The notes: generated by a model not told the origin, from the letters alone. A stretch of 64,000 nucleotides of DNA from Pseudoalteromonas arctica (GCF_012927645.1 NZ_JABBMT010000013.1:1-64000); one strand, 5' to 3'; positions 27,132 through 37,068 are shown, counted from the first letter of the stretch. Program-made: numbers and translations.

Positions 27132-28331
27132 ATGTTTAAAACCATTCCTATAAAACAGCTTCTACCCGGTATGTTCGTGCAACAAGTAACGAAGCAGTCA
27201 GGTAATATCAAAATAAAAAACCAAGGATGGGTAAAAACACAGACTGGTATCGATAAGTTAATAAAAGCGGGTATTTTAGAGGTCGAGATTGACCCTGATA
27301 AAACCATCATAGAGCAATCTAAAGAGCTAAACGATGCCCCCATTGTTAGTGACACTCCAAAACAGCGTGACCCATGGCATACCACCCACTCTGTTGAACA
27401 AGAAATGGGCAAAGCCCAAAAACTTTATTGTGAAGCTAAGGACTTACAGAGCAAGGCATTTACTGACATTAAAGCTGGAAAAACAATTGAAGTAGCGCCA
27501 TTTAAAGAGCTTGCAAGTGGCTTTATTGATTCTGTTTTTCGTAACCAAGATGCGCTGGCCTGTATTACACGGATGCGAGAAAAAGACAGTTACCTATTAG
27601 AGCACTCAATTAATGTTTCTGTTTTAATTAGTATTTTTGCCAAGCATCTAAATTTTGAAAAAGAGCTCATAGAAGAACTAGCGACAGGTGCGCTGCTACA
27701 CGATATTGGTAAAATACAAATTCCTGATGAGATCCTTCATAAACCTGGAAGGTTGACTGAGCAAGAGTATAAAACAATTCAAAATCATGCACTTTATAGT
27801 AAGCAAATTCTAGAAGAGTCAGGTCTAAAAGGCATTACTGTTGATATTGCAGGCTTTCACCATGAGCGCTTAGATGGCAGTGGCTACCCGTTTGGCAAGC
27901 GAGCTGATGAAATCAGTCAGTATGTGCGTATGGCATCGATTGTTGATGTATATGACGCACTTACTGCTGAGCGAGTTTATAAAGAAGGCATGGAGCCCAT
28001 TAAAGCCTTTAAAATACTCAAAGACGGTTGCCCAGATAGCTTTGATGGCGAGCTGCTGACCAAGTTTATTCAATGTATTGGTATCCACCCTGTTGGCACG
28101 TTAGTTAAACTGTCGAGTCAAAAAGTCGGATTGGTAACAAAAAGCAACCCAGCAAGTCCGCTAAAGCCGCAGGTTAAAACCTTTTATCATGCAAAACATG
28201 CACGCTACACAGGCGTTGAAGATATTGACCTCGCCCACAGCAGAACACATGATGCACTAGAGTCCGTCGTGAAACCTAAAGATTTCAATATTGATTTAGT
28301 CAGGTTTTTTAAACATTCAATCCTGCCGTAA
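27132..28331 (+). CDS. HD-GYP domain protein, cyclic-di-GMP phosphodiesterase
   Basis: 399 residues. The N-terminal DUF3391-type domain (about 1-125; KTIPIKQLLPGMFVQQV) precedes an HD-GYP domain (about 150-320) with HSINVSVL, GALLHDIGKIQIPDEIL (HD pair near 189), NHALYSKQIL, and HHERLDGSGYP near 242, so the GYP loop and metal ligands are intact. Such proteins hydrolyse cyclic-di-GMP to GMP or pGpG and affect motility and biofilm formation. There is no membrane segment; it is cytosolic. It is a single gene. The putative termination hairpin overlaps its stop codon. Confidence 0.92.
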   Translation: MFKTIPIKQLLPGMFVQQVTKQSGNIKIKNQGWVKTQTGIDKLIKAGILEVEIDPDKTIIEQSKELNDAPIVSDTPKQRDPWHTTHSVEQEMGKAQKLYCEAKDLQSKAFTDIKAGKTIEVAPFKELASGFIDSVFRNQDALACITRMREKDSYLLEHSINVSVLISIFAKHLNFEKELIEELATGALLHDIGKIQIPDEILHKPGRLTEQEYKTIQNHALYSKQILEESGLKGITVDIAGFHHERLDGSGYPFGKRADEISQYVRMASIVDVYDALTAERVYKEGMEPIKAFKILKDGCPDSFDGELLTKFIQCIGIHPVGTLVKLSSQKVGLVTKSNPASPLKPQVKTFYHAKHARYTGVEDIDLAHSRTHDALESVVKPKDFNIDLVRFFKHSILP

Positions 28332-28344
28332 TACTACGGCAGGA
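28321..28344. terminator. Perfect 10-bp hairpin at the convergent HD-GYP / gspB end
   Basis: TCCTGCCGTA-ATAC-TACGGCAGGA, overlapping the HD-GYP stop codon. Neither side has a clear U-tract, but its position between convergent genes suggests bidirectional termination or end protection. Confidence 0.55.
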
Positions 28345-28363
28345 ATATTCATATAAAAATCAG

Positions 28364-29389
28364 TTATTCGGGCCAATCTTGCAGCGCTTTTAAGCTAAAT
28401 TCATAATCATCAAAACTCAGCACTGTTTGCTCTGGAGTGATCTCTAATACTCTTAAATCCCCAATGCTATCTCCTTCATATAACTCCCGATTATTGAGCT
28501 TAACCCAACGTTTATCAGGTGATGATGAGTAAATATGCGCTTGGTATTTAATTTCTGGCATCAATGCCAGCAAAGCATCTGGTAGTAACTCAATCGGCTC
28601 AGCATAAGATGAGTTTTTAGTGCCTTGCGTTACTTGATGAGATTGGGTGCTTTGAGTATCTTCGATAGCCCGAGCAAAGGCGTTTTTAAGCGCCGTTGGC
28701 ACAGTTTCAAGTTCTTCATCACTGACAGTTGCCACTGGCTTTGATTTCTCACTAGTCGGTTCGCCAATAGGCTTCCCCAATACTTTGTATTTACTTATAT
28801 CGATATTGCTAGCGCTATTGTTAATCATTGGCTGCACTTGCACTGTATTAGGATTATATTGCTGCTGAGGCGCTGCATATACTTGCTGATAACCATTAGG
28901 TGTTTGCACCAGCATTGGCTGACCTTGCGGATAAGCTGGTGCAGTATTTACTGGCACTTGCACCCACTGATATTGCCCTGCTGCTTGTTGGTATTGCTGA
29001 GGTTGAACAAATTGCGACTGAGATATCGGCTGCGTGCTAGCAACTTGCGCTGGGCTAGTTTGTACTGGATTTGTTTGCACAGGTATCGATTGCTCAGGCT
29101 TTACTGTGGCAGGTACAGGTGTTTTGTCATCAGCAGGCTCCACTGATTGATCCTGAACAGTCGTTACCACTTGCTCAGGCGTATTTAAATGATTTTTTTG
29201 TAACCATTTGCCAATTGAAAATCCTGCCATCAAGGTCAGTAAAAAAGCAACGAACAAGCCAAGCGAAATCGCAATAAAACGATAACGCTGCAGTTCTTGC
29301 TGCTGTTTTAATTGTTCAGCGTTTCTGTCATGTGCTGACGCTTCATCATGTTGTTCTGATTGTTTTAAGGCATCTAATAAATACGACAT
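28364..29389 (-). CDS. GspB/ExeB-like type II secretion accessory protein
   Basis: 341 residues: MSYLLDALKQSEQ at the N-terminus (the DALKKAE-type motif of GspB), a membrane helix at about 38-60, a long low-complexity Pro/Gln-rich periplasmic linker (about 75-190), and a C-terminal T2SSB domain (about 255-341; LPDALLALMPEIKYQAHIYS, RWVKLNNRELYEGD, VLSFDDYEFSLKAL). GspB with GspA inserts the GspD secretin ring through peptidoglycan. It follows the GspA-like gene by 13 bases. The rest of the type II secretion operon is not here, which is normal for gspAB. Confidence 0.85.
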   Translation of the reverse strand: MSYLLDALKQSEQHDEASAHDRNAEQLKQQQELQRYRFIAISLGLFVAFLLTLMAGFSIGKWLQKNHLNTPEQVVTTVQDQSVEPADDKTPVPATVKPEQSIPVQTNPVQTSPAQVASTQPISQSQFVQPQQYQQAAGQYQWVQVPVNTAPAYPQGQPMLVQTPNGYQQVYAAPQQQYNPNTVQVQPMINNSASNIDISKYKVLGKPIGEPTSEKSKPVATVSDEELETVPTALKNAFARAIEDTQSTQSHQVTQGTKNSSYAEPIELLPDALLALMPEIKYQAHIYSSSPDKRWVKLNNRELYEGDSIGDLRVLEITPEQTVLSFDDYEFSLKALQDWPE

Positions 29390-29402
29390 ATATGACCATT
29401 AA

Positions 29403-30320
29403 TTAAAGAATAAACGACAAACCAATACCCAGACTGAGCACAGTTAAAAATGCCAACGGATAGAGCCAATTAAACGACGACTGCTGCTCTATGCTAACGC
29501 TACTTAATGCACTTGGCGGTAACGCTTCTTGTGCTGAGCGCATTACTATATCACTATCAATCATCGTTAGCTGCTTAGAAAAAGCTCCCATTAAACAGCG
29601 TTCACATAATAAGTTTACTAAACGCGGAATACCTGCAGTAACTAAGTGAATCGTTTTTAACGCATCATTTGAGAATAGCCCCCGATCACAACCTGCAACA
29701 TACAAACGATGCTTAACGTAAGCAATAGTTTGTCCTTCAGTTAACGGTAGTAAATGATAACGAGCAGTGATCCGCTGCGCTAATTGACGCAACTCATTAC
29801 GCTTCAGTAACGCTTGTAACTCTGGCTGACCAACTAATACTATTTGCAGTAATTTTTTATGATTTGTTTCTATATTCGTTAATAATCGCAGCTGCTCAAG
29901 TACATCGGGAGCGAGTAACTGCGCTTCATCAATAATCAAAATAGTGTGGCCACCTGCTTGATGATTTTCTTCAAGATGCTTTTTAATTGCATCAGTTAAG
30001 GTTTTTAACGTTGCATTTTGCTCGTCATAAACAATATGAAATTCATCGCAAATACTCGCTAACAGTTCCAATTGTGACAGTGCTGGATTATGGATCAACG
30101 CTACTTGAGTATTTTCTGGCAATTGCTCTTGCAAACTGCGGGTTAAGGTGGTTTTCCCTGTTCCCACCTCACCAGTTAATAATACAAACCCACCGGCTTC
30201 ACCTAGGCCATAAGTTAAATGCGCCAACGCTTCTTTATGACGTCCACTTAAAAATAAGTACTGTGGATTTGGCGCGATTGAAAACGGTTTTTCTGACAAG
30301 CCAAAATAGCTTAAATACAC
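29403..30320 (-). CDS. GspA/ExeA-like AAA ATPase (short form)
   Basis: 305 residues: MYLSYFGLSEKPFSIAPNPQYLFLSGRH is the ExeA N-terminal signature; the AAA domain has Walker A TGEVGTGKTT (about 48-57), Walker B TILIIDEAQLL, and a sensor segment QIVLVGQPELQALL. A single membrane helix ends the protein (LYPLAFLTVLSLGIGLSFIL). Aeromonas ExeA is about 545 residues and has a periplasmic peptidoglycan-binding domain after the helix; that part is missing. It is upstream of and co-directional with the GspB-like gene. An MshM-type ATPase is the alternative, but the GspB partner argues for GspA. Confidence 0.85.
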   Translation of the reverse strand: MYLSYFGLSEKPFSIAPNPQYLFLSGRHKEALAHLTYGLGEAGGFVLLTGEVGTGKTTLTRSLQEQLPENTQVALIHNPALSQLELLASICDEFHIVYDEQNATLKTLTDAIKKHLEENHQAGGHTILIIDEAQLLAPDVLEQLRLLTNIETNHKKLLQIVLVGQPELQALLKRNELRQLAQRITARYHLLPLTEGQTIAYVKHRLYVAGCDRGLFSNDALKTIHLVTAGIPRLVNLLCERCLMGAFSKQLTMIDSDIVMRSAQEALPPSALSSVSIEQQSSFNWLYPLAFLTVLSLGIGLSFIL

Positions 30321-30449
30321 CCTGAATTTCCTTACTGATTAAATCACGGCCTATAATGGCAAAAAAACAGCGTAAGTGAAAACCTTGTTAGTGTTTTATT
30401 AGCTAAATAACGTAAAATAGTTTGCACAGTTAATATTCCGGGGGAAGTT

Positions 30450-31556
30450 ATGCAAGTTTATTTGGTCGGTGGAGCCGTTCGTGATGAGCTATTAGGGCGA
30501 ATTGTTAAAGAACGCGACTACGTGGTGGTAGGGGCAACGCCAGAGCAATTACTCAAGCAAGGCTATCAACAAGTCGGTAAAGACTTTCCCGTTTTTTTAC
30601 ACCCTAAAACTAAAGAAGAATACGCATTAGCTCGTACAGAGCGAAAACAAGGTCAAGGTTACACGGGCTTTGTATGCGAGTTTTCAGCAGATGTCACCTT
30701 AGAAGATGACTTACGCCGCCGCGATTTAACGGTTAACGCCATTGCAAAAGCACACGATGGCAGCTTAATTGACCCGTACGGCGGCAAACAAGATTTAGAC
30801 AACCGCATTTTACGCCATGTATCTGACGCATTTAGCGAAGATCCTCTACGTATATTACGCGTTGCCCGCTTTGCCGCTCGTTATCATTATCTTGGTTTTA
30901 CTATTGCCGAAGAAACTCTGCAATTGCTAACACAGATGATCAACCAAGGTGAATTACAAACACTCACCGCAGAACGAATTTGGCTAGAATGCGAAAAATC
31001 ATTAACAGATGGCGCATTTGCTGAGTTTTTGAATATTTTAGCGCAGTTAGGTGCGCTTAGTGCAATCAGCCCTGCCCTTGCATGTAACTGGAGCGATGGG
31101 TTATATCAACAACTAAAAAACCGTTACGCTTACGCACAAAGCCAAAATATCACCGTTCAGCCACTATTATTTGCACAAGCCACCAACTCATTAACCGCCG
31201 ATGACATAAAAGCAGTTAGCGAAACGATTCGCTTACCTAATGATGTACGCGACTTAGCATTACAACTCAATGCTCACCAAGCAACCTTAACTAGCCAAAC
31301 AATCACCGCAGAGCAATTACTAGCTTGCTGTAATCAACTTGATTTATGGCGCCGCCCTGAGCGATTTGACACAATACTTAGCGCTATCGAGATTAATCAA
31401 GCAGCCCCTCTTTCCAACCAACAACAATTATTAACGGCAATCAAAACGGCAAGAGCAATCAATCCACAGCAATTTATTGCCCAAGGGATAACCGGTGCGC
31501 AAATAAAAACCGCGCTAGAACAAGCGCGGTTAGAGGTATTTCAGCAGTATTTTTAA
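30450..31556 (+). CDS. cca: CCA-adding tRNA nucleotidyltransferase
   Basis: Adds or repairs the 3' CCA of tRNA using CTP and ATP without a nucleic-acid template. The 368 residues start MQVYLVGGAVRDELLGR, followed by the catalytic pair RDYVVVGAT, EYALARTERKQG, the ERRDLTVNAIA-type DLRRRDLTVNAIA, and the DPLRILRVARFAARY and RIWLECEKSL helices of class II enzymes. It lacks the C-terminal HD phosphohydrolase domain of the roughly 412-residue E. coli protein. GGGGGAAG precedes ATG 30450. Near its 3' end AACCGCGCT-AGAACA-AGCGCGGTT (31508-31531) is a perfect hairpin inside the coding sequence. Confidence 0.95.
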   Translation: MQVYLVGGAVRDELLGRIVKERDYVVVGATPEQLLKQGYQQVGKDFPVFLHPKTKEEYALARTERKQGQGYTGFVCEFSADVTLEDDLRRRDLTVNAIAKAHDGSLIDPYGGKQDLDNRILRHVSDAFSEDPLRILRVARFAARYHYLGFTIAEETLQLLTQMINQGELQTLTAERIWLECEKSLTDGAFAEFLNILAQLGALSAISPALACNWSDGLYQQLKNRYAYAQSQNITVQPLLFAQATNSLTADDIKAVSETIRLPNDVRDLALQLNAHQATLTSQTITAEQLLACCNQLDLWRRPERFDTILSAIEINQAAPLSNQQQLLTAIKTARAINPQQFIAQGITGAQIKTALEQARLEVFQQYF

Positions 31557-31582
31557 ACGGCGATGTTACTTCTTAAAAGGGA

Positions 31583-31915
31583 CTATAAATAGCTATCTTG
31601 GTGAATACGGACAAATAACTTTGTGCCTATTTTACTATAATCGACCTTATACTCACGACCATCCAGCGCCTGAATAAACAGCAAGCGTTTCTCTTCACCA
31701 AATACATCAGCACTACCTATGTAAACCATATCAAGGTAGCGCTCTTTAGCTTCGCGACGATTTTTTGGTAGCTCTTCTTTAAATGGCTCTAAACCATGTG
31801 GAGTTACCTTTATTTTTGGGTGCACTTCAGAATTCACGATCACTAAATCGAGTTTTTTATCTTTATGGATTATGGTATTTCGGCCACTTTTTATAAAAGA
31901 TCTATCTTGACTCAT
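31583..31915 (-). CDS. Hypothetical protein, 110 residues
   Basis: I do not recognise the family. It is soluble and charged, with no signal peptide and no Cys; segments NEVHP-like VNSEVHPKIKVTPHGLEPF, LPKNRREAKERYLDMVYIG and FIQALDGREYKVDYSKIG suggest a compact alpha/beta domain. It starts 16 bases after the end of the 242-residue membrane gene on the same strand, so the two are likely co-transcribed. It ends close to the convergent cca. The continuous, well-behaved frame supports a real gene. Confidence 0.6.
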   Translation of the reverse strand: MSQDRSFIKSGRNTIIHKDKKLDLVIVNSEVHPKIKVTPHGLEPFKEELPKNRREAKERYLDMVYIGSADVFGEEKRLLFIQALDGREYKVDYSKIGTKLFVRIHQDSYL

Positions 31916-31931
31916 CGCTTCATCCTACTAA

Positions 31932-32660
31932 CTAACGCCTATTTTCAGGCGTTTTACTCTCTAATTGAGATTCTATAAATACGACTGGGTTATTCCGCCA
32001 TGCATTTAAGCTATGACTAAAATCCCAAATACTTCTGTCTAATACACTTGCGGGTAACAGTAAATCATATCCTGTTAATTGCCGTAGATGCCGCATCCTA
32101 TTGGCAAACATGGCTATCAAGCCATTAAAACTGCGACCATTCACTGAAGTGTAATAATTATCCTCAATTAACCATTCTGATGGGCAATTGCCATTTTTGC
32201 AATGTTTTTGAACCACTTGCATAAATAAATGCCGTTGTTCGATCAATAATTTACCAGCAATTCTTGGTGCTAATTGCAATAAAAATTCATCCGTGTCATT
32301 AAGTTTAATACCTACTGCATTTAACTCAAGTTGTTCAAGCTGTTGTTCTACTTTAGGGATCCCACTGTGGTGGATGTTTGCAGATCTAATACACCAGCAG
32401 CCATATTTGTGCTGATAAGTAAGTTCTTGTTCTGTAATAACTAAACTGTAATATGGCTCTTGAGTTTTTAAAAAACCAATAAAAATAGCAGCCAAACACA
32501 AACTCACTAAAAAAGTTTCGAAAATGCTAATTTCGTCGGGCCGCAGTAAATTAAATAACATAATGAATATAAGCCCCACCGCACCAACAGTGAGAATTTC
32601 AATGCCATTGCGTGCACCTTGCGCACGCAATTTTAAAACCGCATTTTTGCGTTTAACCAT
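31932..32660 (-). CDS. Membrane protein of unknown function (possibly DUF2982)
   Basis: 242 residues with two adjacent hydrophobic helices (about 21-38 and 46-65) and a cytosolic-type remainder containing YSLVITEQELTYQHKYGCWCIRSANI, LQLAPRIAGKLLIEQRH, and NYYTSVNGRSFNGLIAMFANRM. This resembles, from memory, the DUF2982 family of marine gammaproteobacteria; the assignment is tentative. It is followed by the 110-residue hypothetical gene. No catalytic motif is visible. Confidence 0.6.
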   Translation of the reverse strand: MVKRKNAVLKLRAQGARNGIEILTVGAVGLIFIMLFNLLRPDEISIFETFLVSLCLAAIFIGFLKTQEPYYSLVITEQELTYQHKYGCWCIRSANIHHSGIPKVEQQLEQLELNAVGIKLNDTDEFLLQLAPRIAGKLLIEQRHLFMQVVQKHCKNGNCPSEWLIEDNYYTSVNGRSFNGLIAMFANRMRHLRQLTGYDLLLPASVLDRSIWDFSHSLNAWRNNPVVFIESQLESKTPENRR

Positions 32661-32904
32661 AACGATAAAAAATAATATAAAAAACGTACATGATTATAGT
32701 CCTAATAATCAATTTTCGTATTTTCATACAGCGCGGACATTTAGTTGCTAACTTCATAACTCTCTCATATACAAGCACAGAACAGGAACAAACAAAAAAT
32801 AACTAACTTTTACGCTTAACCGACAGATTTATGAGATACGCAGCCGCCAATTCACGCTGTAATTTTGTACACTAGAGGCAATTAATTTTCCGGTATTTTT
32901 AACA

Positions 32905-33957
32905 ATGTATGCAAAGCAATCTGGCAAAGCGCTATTTCCATTTATTATTACTCTACTTCTGGGGCTATGTGTTTATCTTTATCTACCCAACAGCCAAGGT
33001 GAACAATCTGACTTCACACCAACTGCTACCCAAGTAACCGCTCACACTGTAGCAAGTGAAGAAAATGCTATTCTCATTGAGGCTATCGGCAGTGCCCGCG
33101 CTAATCAAGCAATTTATATAAAAAGCGCACAAAATGATTATGTAACTGACATTTATTTTAAAGACGGTGATTTAGTCAGTAAAGGTCAAAAGCTCGTACA
33201 ATTGCAATCGCAGCAAGAAGAACTCACGGTTAAAGAACTCGCAATTAACTTACGCGAAGAAAAACGCCAACTTGAACGCTTAACGGAGCTTTCTCGCTCT
33301 CAAGCAACTGCAAAATCATTACTCGAAGAGCAACTTTCTCGCGTTGATGCGACCGAAGCGCAGTTTGAAAACGCCAAAACTAAATTGGCTGAAATGACTA
33401 TTTTTTCGCCTTTTTCAGGTATTTTAGGTAAGCGTCAAATCTCGGTAGGTGCTTATGTAAATAACAGCACAATTATTACCAGTTTAGATGACATAAGTAT
33501 AATTAAAGTCGATTTCAAAGTCCCTGAGAAGTACCTTGCGCAACTAAAGGTTGGCATGAAAGTAATGACCCAAAATGATGCTTACCCTGAAAAAACTTTT
33601 ACCGGTAAAGTAACTCACGTAAGTGCACGAATTGATTCAATTACTCGCAGTGTTGAAGTAACCGCAAGTTTTGCCAATAAAAGTGGCTTATTACGCCCTG
33701 GTATGCTGCTTAATACAGCTCTGCAACTGAGCTCTAATCAAGCGATGATGGTGCCAGAGAAAGCGGTGATCCCACAACAAGATAAACATTATGTTTTTCA
33801 AATTGAAGACGGTATAGCCACCAAGGTAGAGGTTCATGTTACAGGCCGTCACAATGGCTGGGTTGCCATCGATGAAGGTATTAGTAATGGGCAACAAATC
33901 GTTACTGAAGGAATTATTAAAATTCGCTCAGGCAGCCAAGTTACTGTGAAGGGGTAA
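32905..33957 (+). CDS. RND efflux periplasmic adaptor (membrane fusion protein)
   Basis: 350 residues: an N-terminal membrane anchor (about 10-27) without a lipobox, a barrel-sandwich/lipoyl half (IYIKSAQNDYVTDIYFKDGDLVSKGQKLVQL), a coiled-coil hairpin (about 95-160), the second half (IFSPFSGILGKRQISVGAYV), beta-barrel and C-terminal domains ending KIRSGSQVTVKG. It links an inner-membrane RND pump to an outer-membrane channel. The permease starts three bases after its stop. No outer-membrane factor gene is present, so a shared TolC is probable. The substrate is not predictable. Confidence 0.92.
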   Translation: MYAKQSGKALFPFIITLLLGLCVYLYLPNSQGEQSDFTPTATQVTAHTVASEENAILIEAIGSARANQAIYIKSAQNDYVTDIYFKDGDLVSKGQKLVQLQSQQEELTVKELAINLREEKRQLERLTELSRSQATAKSLLEEQLSRVDATEAQFENAKTKLAEMTIFSPFSGILGKRQISVGAYVNNSTIITSLDDISIIKVDFKVPEKYLAQLKVGMKVMTQNDAYPEKTFTGKVTHVSARIDSITRSVEVTASFANKSGLLRPGMLLNTALQLSSNQAMMVPEKAVIPQQDKHYVFQIEDGIATKVEVHVTGRHNGWVAIDEGISNGQQIVTEGIIKIRSGSQVTVKG

Positions 33958-33960
33958 ATT

Positions 33961-36900
33961 GTGAAAATTACTGATACCAGTGTCAAACGCCCCGTTTTTG
34001 CAATTGTAATTAACCTACTGTTACTAACCTTTGGTTTAGTGGCATTTTCGATGTTACCGCTGCGCGAATACCCTGATATTGAATCGCCAATAGTTAGTGT
34101 GAGCACTGAATATACGGGTGCGTCAGCAGAGATCATTGAAACCAAAATAACCCAAGTGCTGGAAAACCGTATATCGGGTATTGAAGGTATTAAAAGTATT
34201 AATTCATCCAGTCGAAATGGCCGCTCTTATATTATTATTGAGTTTAATATTAGCCGAGATATTGATGCCGCATCAAACGATGTCCGTGAACGTGTAGCGC
34301 GTGCACTTGATAGTTTACCTGAACAAGTACGCCCTCCTGAAGTTTCAAAATCGAATAGCGATGAAAGTCCAATCGCATGGTTTTTACTTAATAGCGACAC
34401 GATGGATTCATTGCAACTATCTGATTATGCACAGCGCTTTATTGTTGATCGTTTAGCCGTGGTAGATGGCGTTTCCAATGTACGTGTTGGTGGCGAACGT
34501 AAATATGCCATGAAAATTTGGCTCAACCGTCAAGCAATGGCAGCGCGAGGTATTACCAGTAGTGACATAGAAAACACCCTACGTACAGAAAATGTTGAGC
34601 TGCCTGCAGGTGAAATTGAATCTATCGACCGTGACTTTACAGTACGAACAGCGCGTAGTTATAAAGAGCAGCGTGACTTTAAAAACTTGGTAATTAAACG
34701 TGGTGATGATGGTTACCTAGTTCGTCTTGGTGAGGTGGCGGATGTAAACTTAGAAGCCGCTGACGATGAAAGCTTATTCCGTGGTAATGGTCGCAACATG
34801 GTTGGCCTTGGTATTGTTAAACAAGCTAAAGCTAATACACTTACCGTAGTCGATAATGCCCGTGCGGAACTTGAAAAAATCAAACGTAACCTACCAGAAG
34901 GCACTACTATTCAAGACAGTTACGACTCGTCAATATTTATTAAAGAATCAATTAACGAGGTTTACAGTACCTTGGCTATTTCAATGGCTTTGGTGGTATT
35001 AATTATCTTTTTATTTTTAGGGAACATCCGCGCGACCTTGATCCCAGCAGTCACAGTACCTGTTGCGTTAGTCGGTAGCTTTATGTTCTTACTAGCGATG
35101 GGTTATTCAATTAACTTATTGACACTACTCGCATTAGTGTTAGCAATTGGTTTAGTCGTTGATGATGCCATTGTAATGCTAGAGAACATTCACCGCCGTA
35201 TCGAACTGGGCGAGCCTGCGCTACTTGCCGCCTATCGTGGTGCCCGCGAGGTTGGCTTTGCTATAATTGCCACCACCTTAGTACTGATCTCGGTGTTTGT
35301 TCCCTTGGTATTTATGGATGGCCGTATCGGCGCATTATTTACCGAGTTTGCGATGGCCGTCAGCGCTGCGGTATTCTTCTCAAGTATTACCGCATTGACA
35401 CTCTCGCCAGCGTTGTGTTCATTAGTACTTAAACCATCCTCAAAAGAGAGTAAATTCAGCCAATGGATGGACCGTCTTTTTAGTAAGATTGAACAAAGCT
35501 ATAAAAACTCTTTACGCTCAAATATGACTCGTTCAGGTGGTTTAACGATCTCCCTACTGCTGGCTGGCTTTGTTAGTTATTTATTGTTCCAACAAATTCC
35601 TTCAGAACTTACGCCAAAAGAAGACCGTGGTACTTTCTTTATCATGATGAGTGGCCCTGAAGGCGCAAGTTATGAAAATAACGCCGCTAACATGGCAAAA
35701 ATTGAAGAACGTTTAATGCCTTATTCCCAAGCGGGCGAACTAAGTCGAGTACTGGTACGCGTACCTGGCTGGGGTGGCAGCGGCGGTGTGGCAATTGTTG
35801 GTATGGCAGACTGGGATGAACGTAAACGTTCAACTTGGGAAGTAATGGATGAGATCAGCGCAAAAATGACTGAAGTCACCGATGTGCGCGCTTTTGCCAT
35901 TATGCGCCGTGGTATTGGTGGCAGTGGCTCATCACGACCCATTGAGTTTGTCCTGCAAGGTAATGATTATGCACAATTAGCTGATTGGCGAGACCGGATC
36001 ATTGAACGTGCAGAGAAAAACCCAGGGCTGGTACGTATTGACCATGACTACAAAGAAACCTTCCCGCAGTTTTTGATCAGTATTGATAAAAACAAAGCTG
36101 CGGATTTAGGGATTTCAGTTTCGGATGTTGGCCGCACCCTTGAAACCATGTTAGGCCAACGCCGTGTTACCACCTTTATTGACCGTGGTGAAGAATACGA
36201 TGTGATATTAAAAGGCACCAAAGCTGACTTTGCGGCTCCTACTGATATATCAAATATTTACTTAAAATCACGCAGTGATGAACTGGTTCCTCTTGATAGC
36301 TTGATAAGCTTGAAAGAAGAAGCCACTGCATCAAGGCTAAATCGTTATAACCGAATGCGTGCTATTACTCTGAGCGCTAACCTTGCCGATGGTTACACCC
36401 TTGAAGAAGCGCTTAACTTTTTAAATAAAGTAGCAATGGAAGAAAACGATATTGATGGCGCCATTGATTATAAAGGTGAATCGCAATTATATTATGAAGG
36501 TGCCTCAGCAATGACGTATGTTTTCATTCTAGCGCTTACCGTTACCTTCTTAGTGTTAGCCGCTCAATTTGAAAGCTTTATGCACCCTTTTGTGATCATG
36601 CTCACTGTGCCACTGGGTTTGATGGGTGCAATGTTTGGTTTATGGGTTGCAGGACTAACCATAAACATTTATAGCCAAATAGGCATTGTAATGCTGATTG
36701 GTCTCAGTGCTAAGAACGGTATATTGATTGTCGAATTTACCAATCAATTGCGCGATAAAGGCGTAGAGTTTAGTGAAGCTATTTTACAAGCAGCAACCCA
36801 AAGGTTGCGACCAATTATTATGACTTCTTTGACCACGGTAATGAGCGCGGTGCCATTAGTGCTAGCCTCAGGCCCGGGTGCAGAGAGCCGCATGGTAATT

Positions 36901-37059
36901 GGCGTAGTGGTGTTTACTGGCGTTATTGTCGCAACCATACTTACGCTATTTGTTGTTCCTGCGGCGTACTATGCACTGGCTCGCAACACGCAATCACCTG
37001 AGTTTTTACAACAAAAGCTTAACCAACAAGAAGCGGAAAAACCACTTAAAGAGCTTTAA
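33961..37059 (+). CDS. RND multidrug-efflux permease (HAE1 family)
   Basis: 1032 residues, AcrB/MexB/VexB-type proton-driven inner-membrane transporter. It has the KRPVFAIVINLLLLTFG first helix, two large periplasmic loops, and the proton-relay aspartates in LAIGLVVDDAIVMLENIH near 400. SLTTVMSAVPLVLASGPGAE and the C-terminal helix pattern match. It starts at GTG 33961 with AGGGG upstream, directly after the adaptor. It is rich in HAE1 features (PSELTPKEDRGTF); drug or bile-salt specificity cannot be read. Confidence 0.95.
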   Translation: MKITDTSVKRPVFAIVINLLLLTFGLVAFSMLPLREYPDIESPIVSVSTEYTGASAEIIETKITQVLENRISGIEGIKSINSSSRNGRSYIIIEFNISRDIDAASNDVRERVARALDSLPEQVRPPEVSKSNSDESPIAWFLLNSDTMDSLQLSDYAQRFIVDRLAVVDGVSNVRVGGERKYAMKIWLNRQAMAARGITSSDIENTLRTENVELPAGEIESIDRDFTVRTARSYKEQRDFKNLVIKRGDDGYLVRLGEVADVNLEAADDESLFRGNGRNMVGLGIVKQAKANTLTVVDNARAELEKIKRNLPEGTTIQDSYDSSIFIKESINEVYSTLAISMALVVLIIFLFLGNIRATLIPAVTVPVALVGSFMFLLAMGYSINLLTLLALVLAIGLVVDDAIVMLENIHRRIELGEPALLAAYRGAREVGFAIIATTLVLISVFVPLVFMDGRIGALFTEFAMAVSAAVFFSSITALTLSPALCSLVLKPSSKESKFSQWMDRLFSKIEQSYKNSLRSNMTRSGGLTISLLLAGFVSYLLFQQIPSELTPKEDRGTFFIMMSGPEGASYENNAANMAKIEERLMPYSQAGELSRVLVRVPGWGGSGGVAIVGMADWDERKRSTWEVMDEISAKMTEVTDVRAFAIMRRGIGGSGSSRPIEFVLQGNDYAQLADWRDRIIERAEKNPGLVRIDHDYKETFPQFLISIDKNKAADLGISVSDVGRTLETMLGQRRVTTFIDRGEEYDVILKGTKADFAAPTDISNIYLKSRSDELVPLDSLISLKEEATASRLNRYNRMRAITLSANLADGYTLEEALNFLNKVAMEENDIDGAIDYKGESQLYYEGASAMTYVFILALTVTFLVLAAQFESFMHPFVIMLTVPLGLMGAMFGLWVAGLTINIYSQIGIVMLIGLSAKNGILIVEFTNQLRDKGVEFSEAILQAATQRLRPIIMTSLTTVMSAVPLVLASGPGAESRMVIGVVVFTGVIVATILTLFVVPAAYYALARNTQSPEFLQQKLNQQEAEKPLKEL

Positions 37060-37068
37060 TCTACTTAT

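Noticed and set aside
28838..29277. Plus-strand open frames over the gspB-like gene
   Set aside because: Shadow frames caused by the Pro/Gln-rich low-complexity region; the minus-strand protein has domain signatures.
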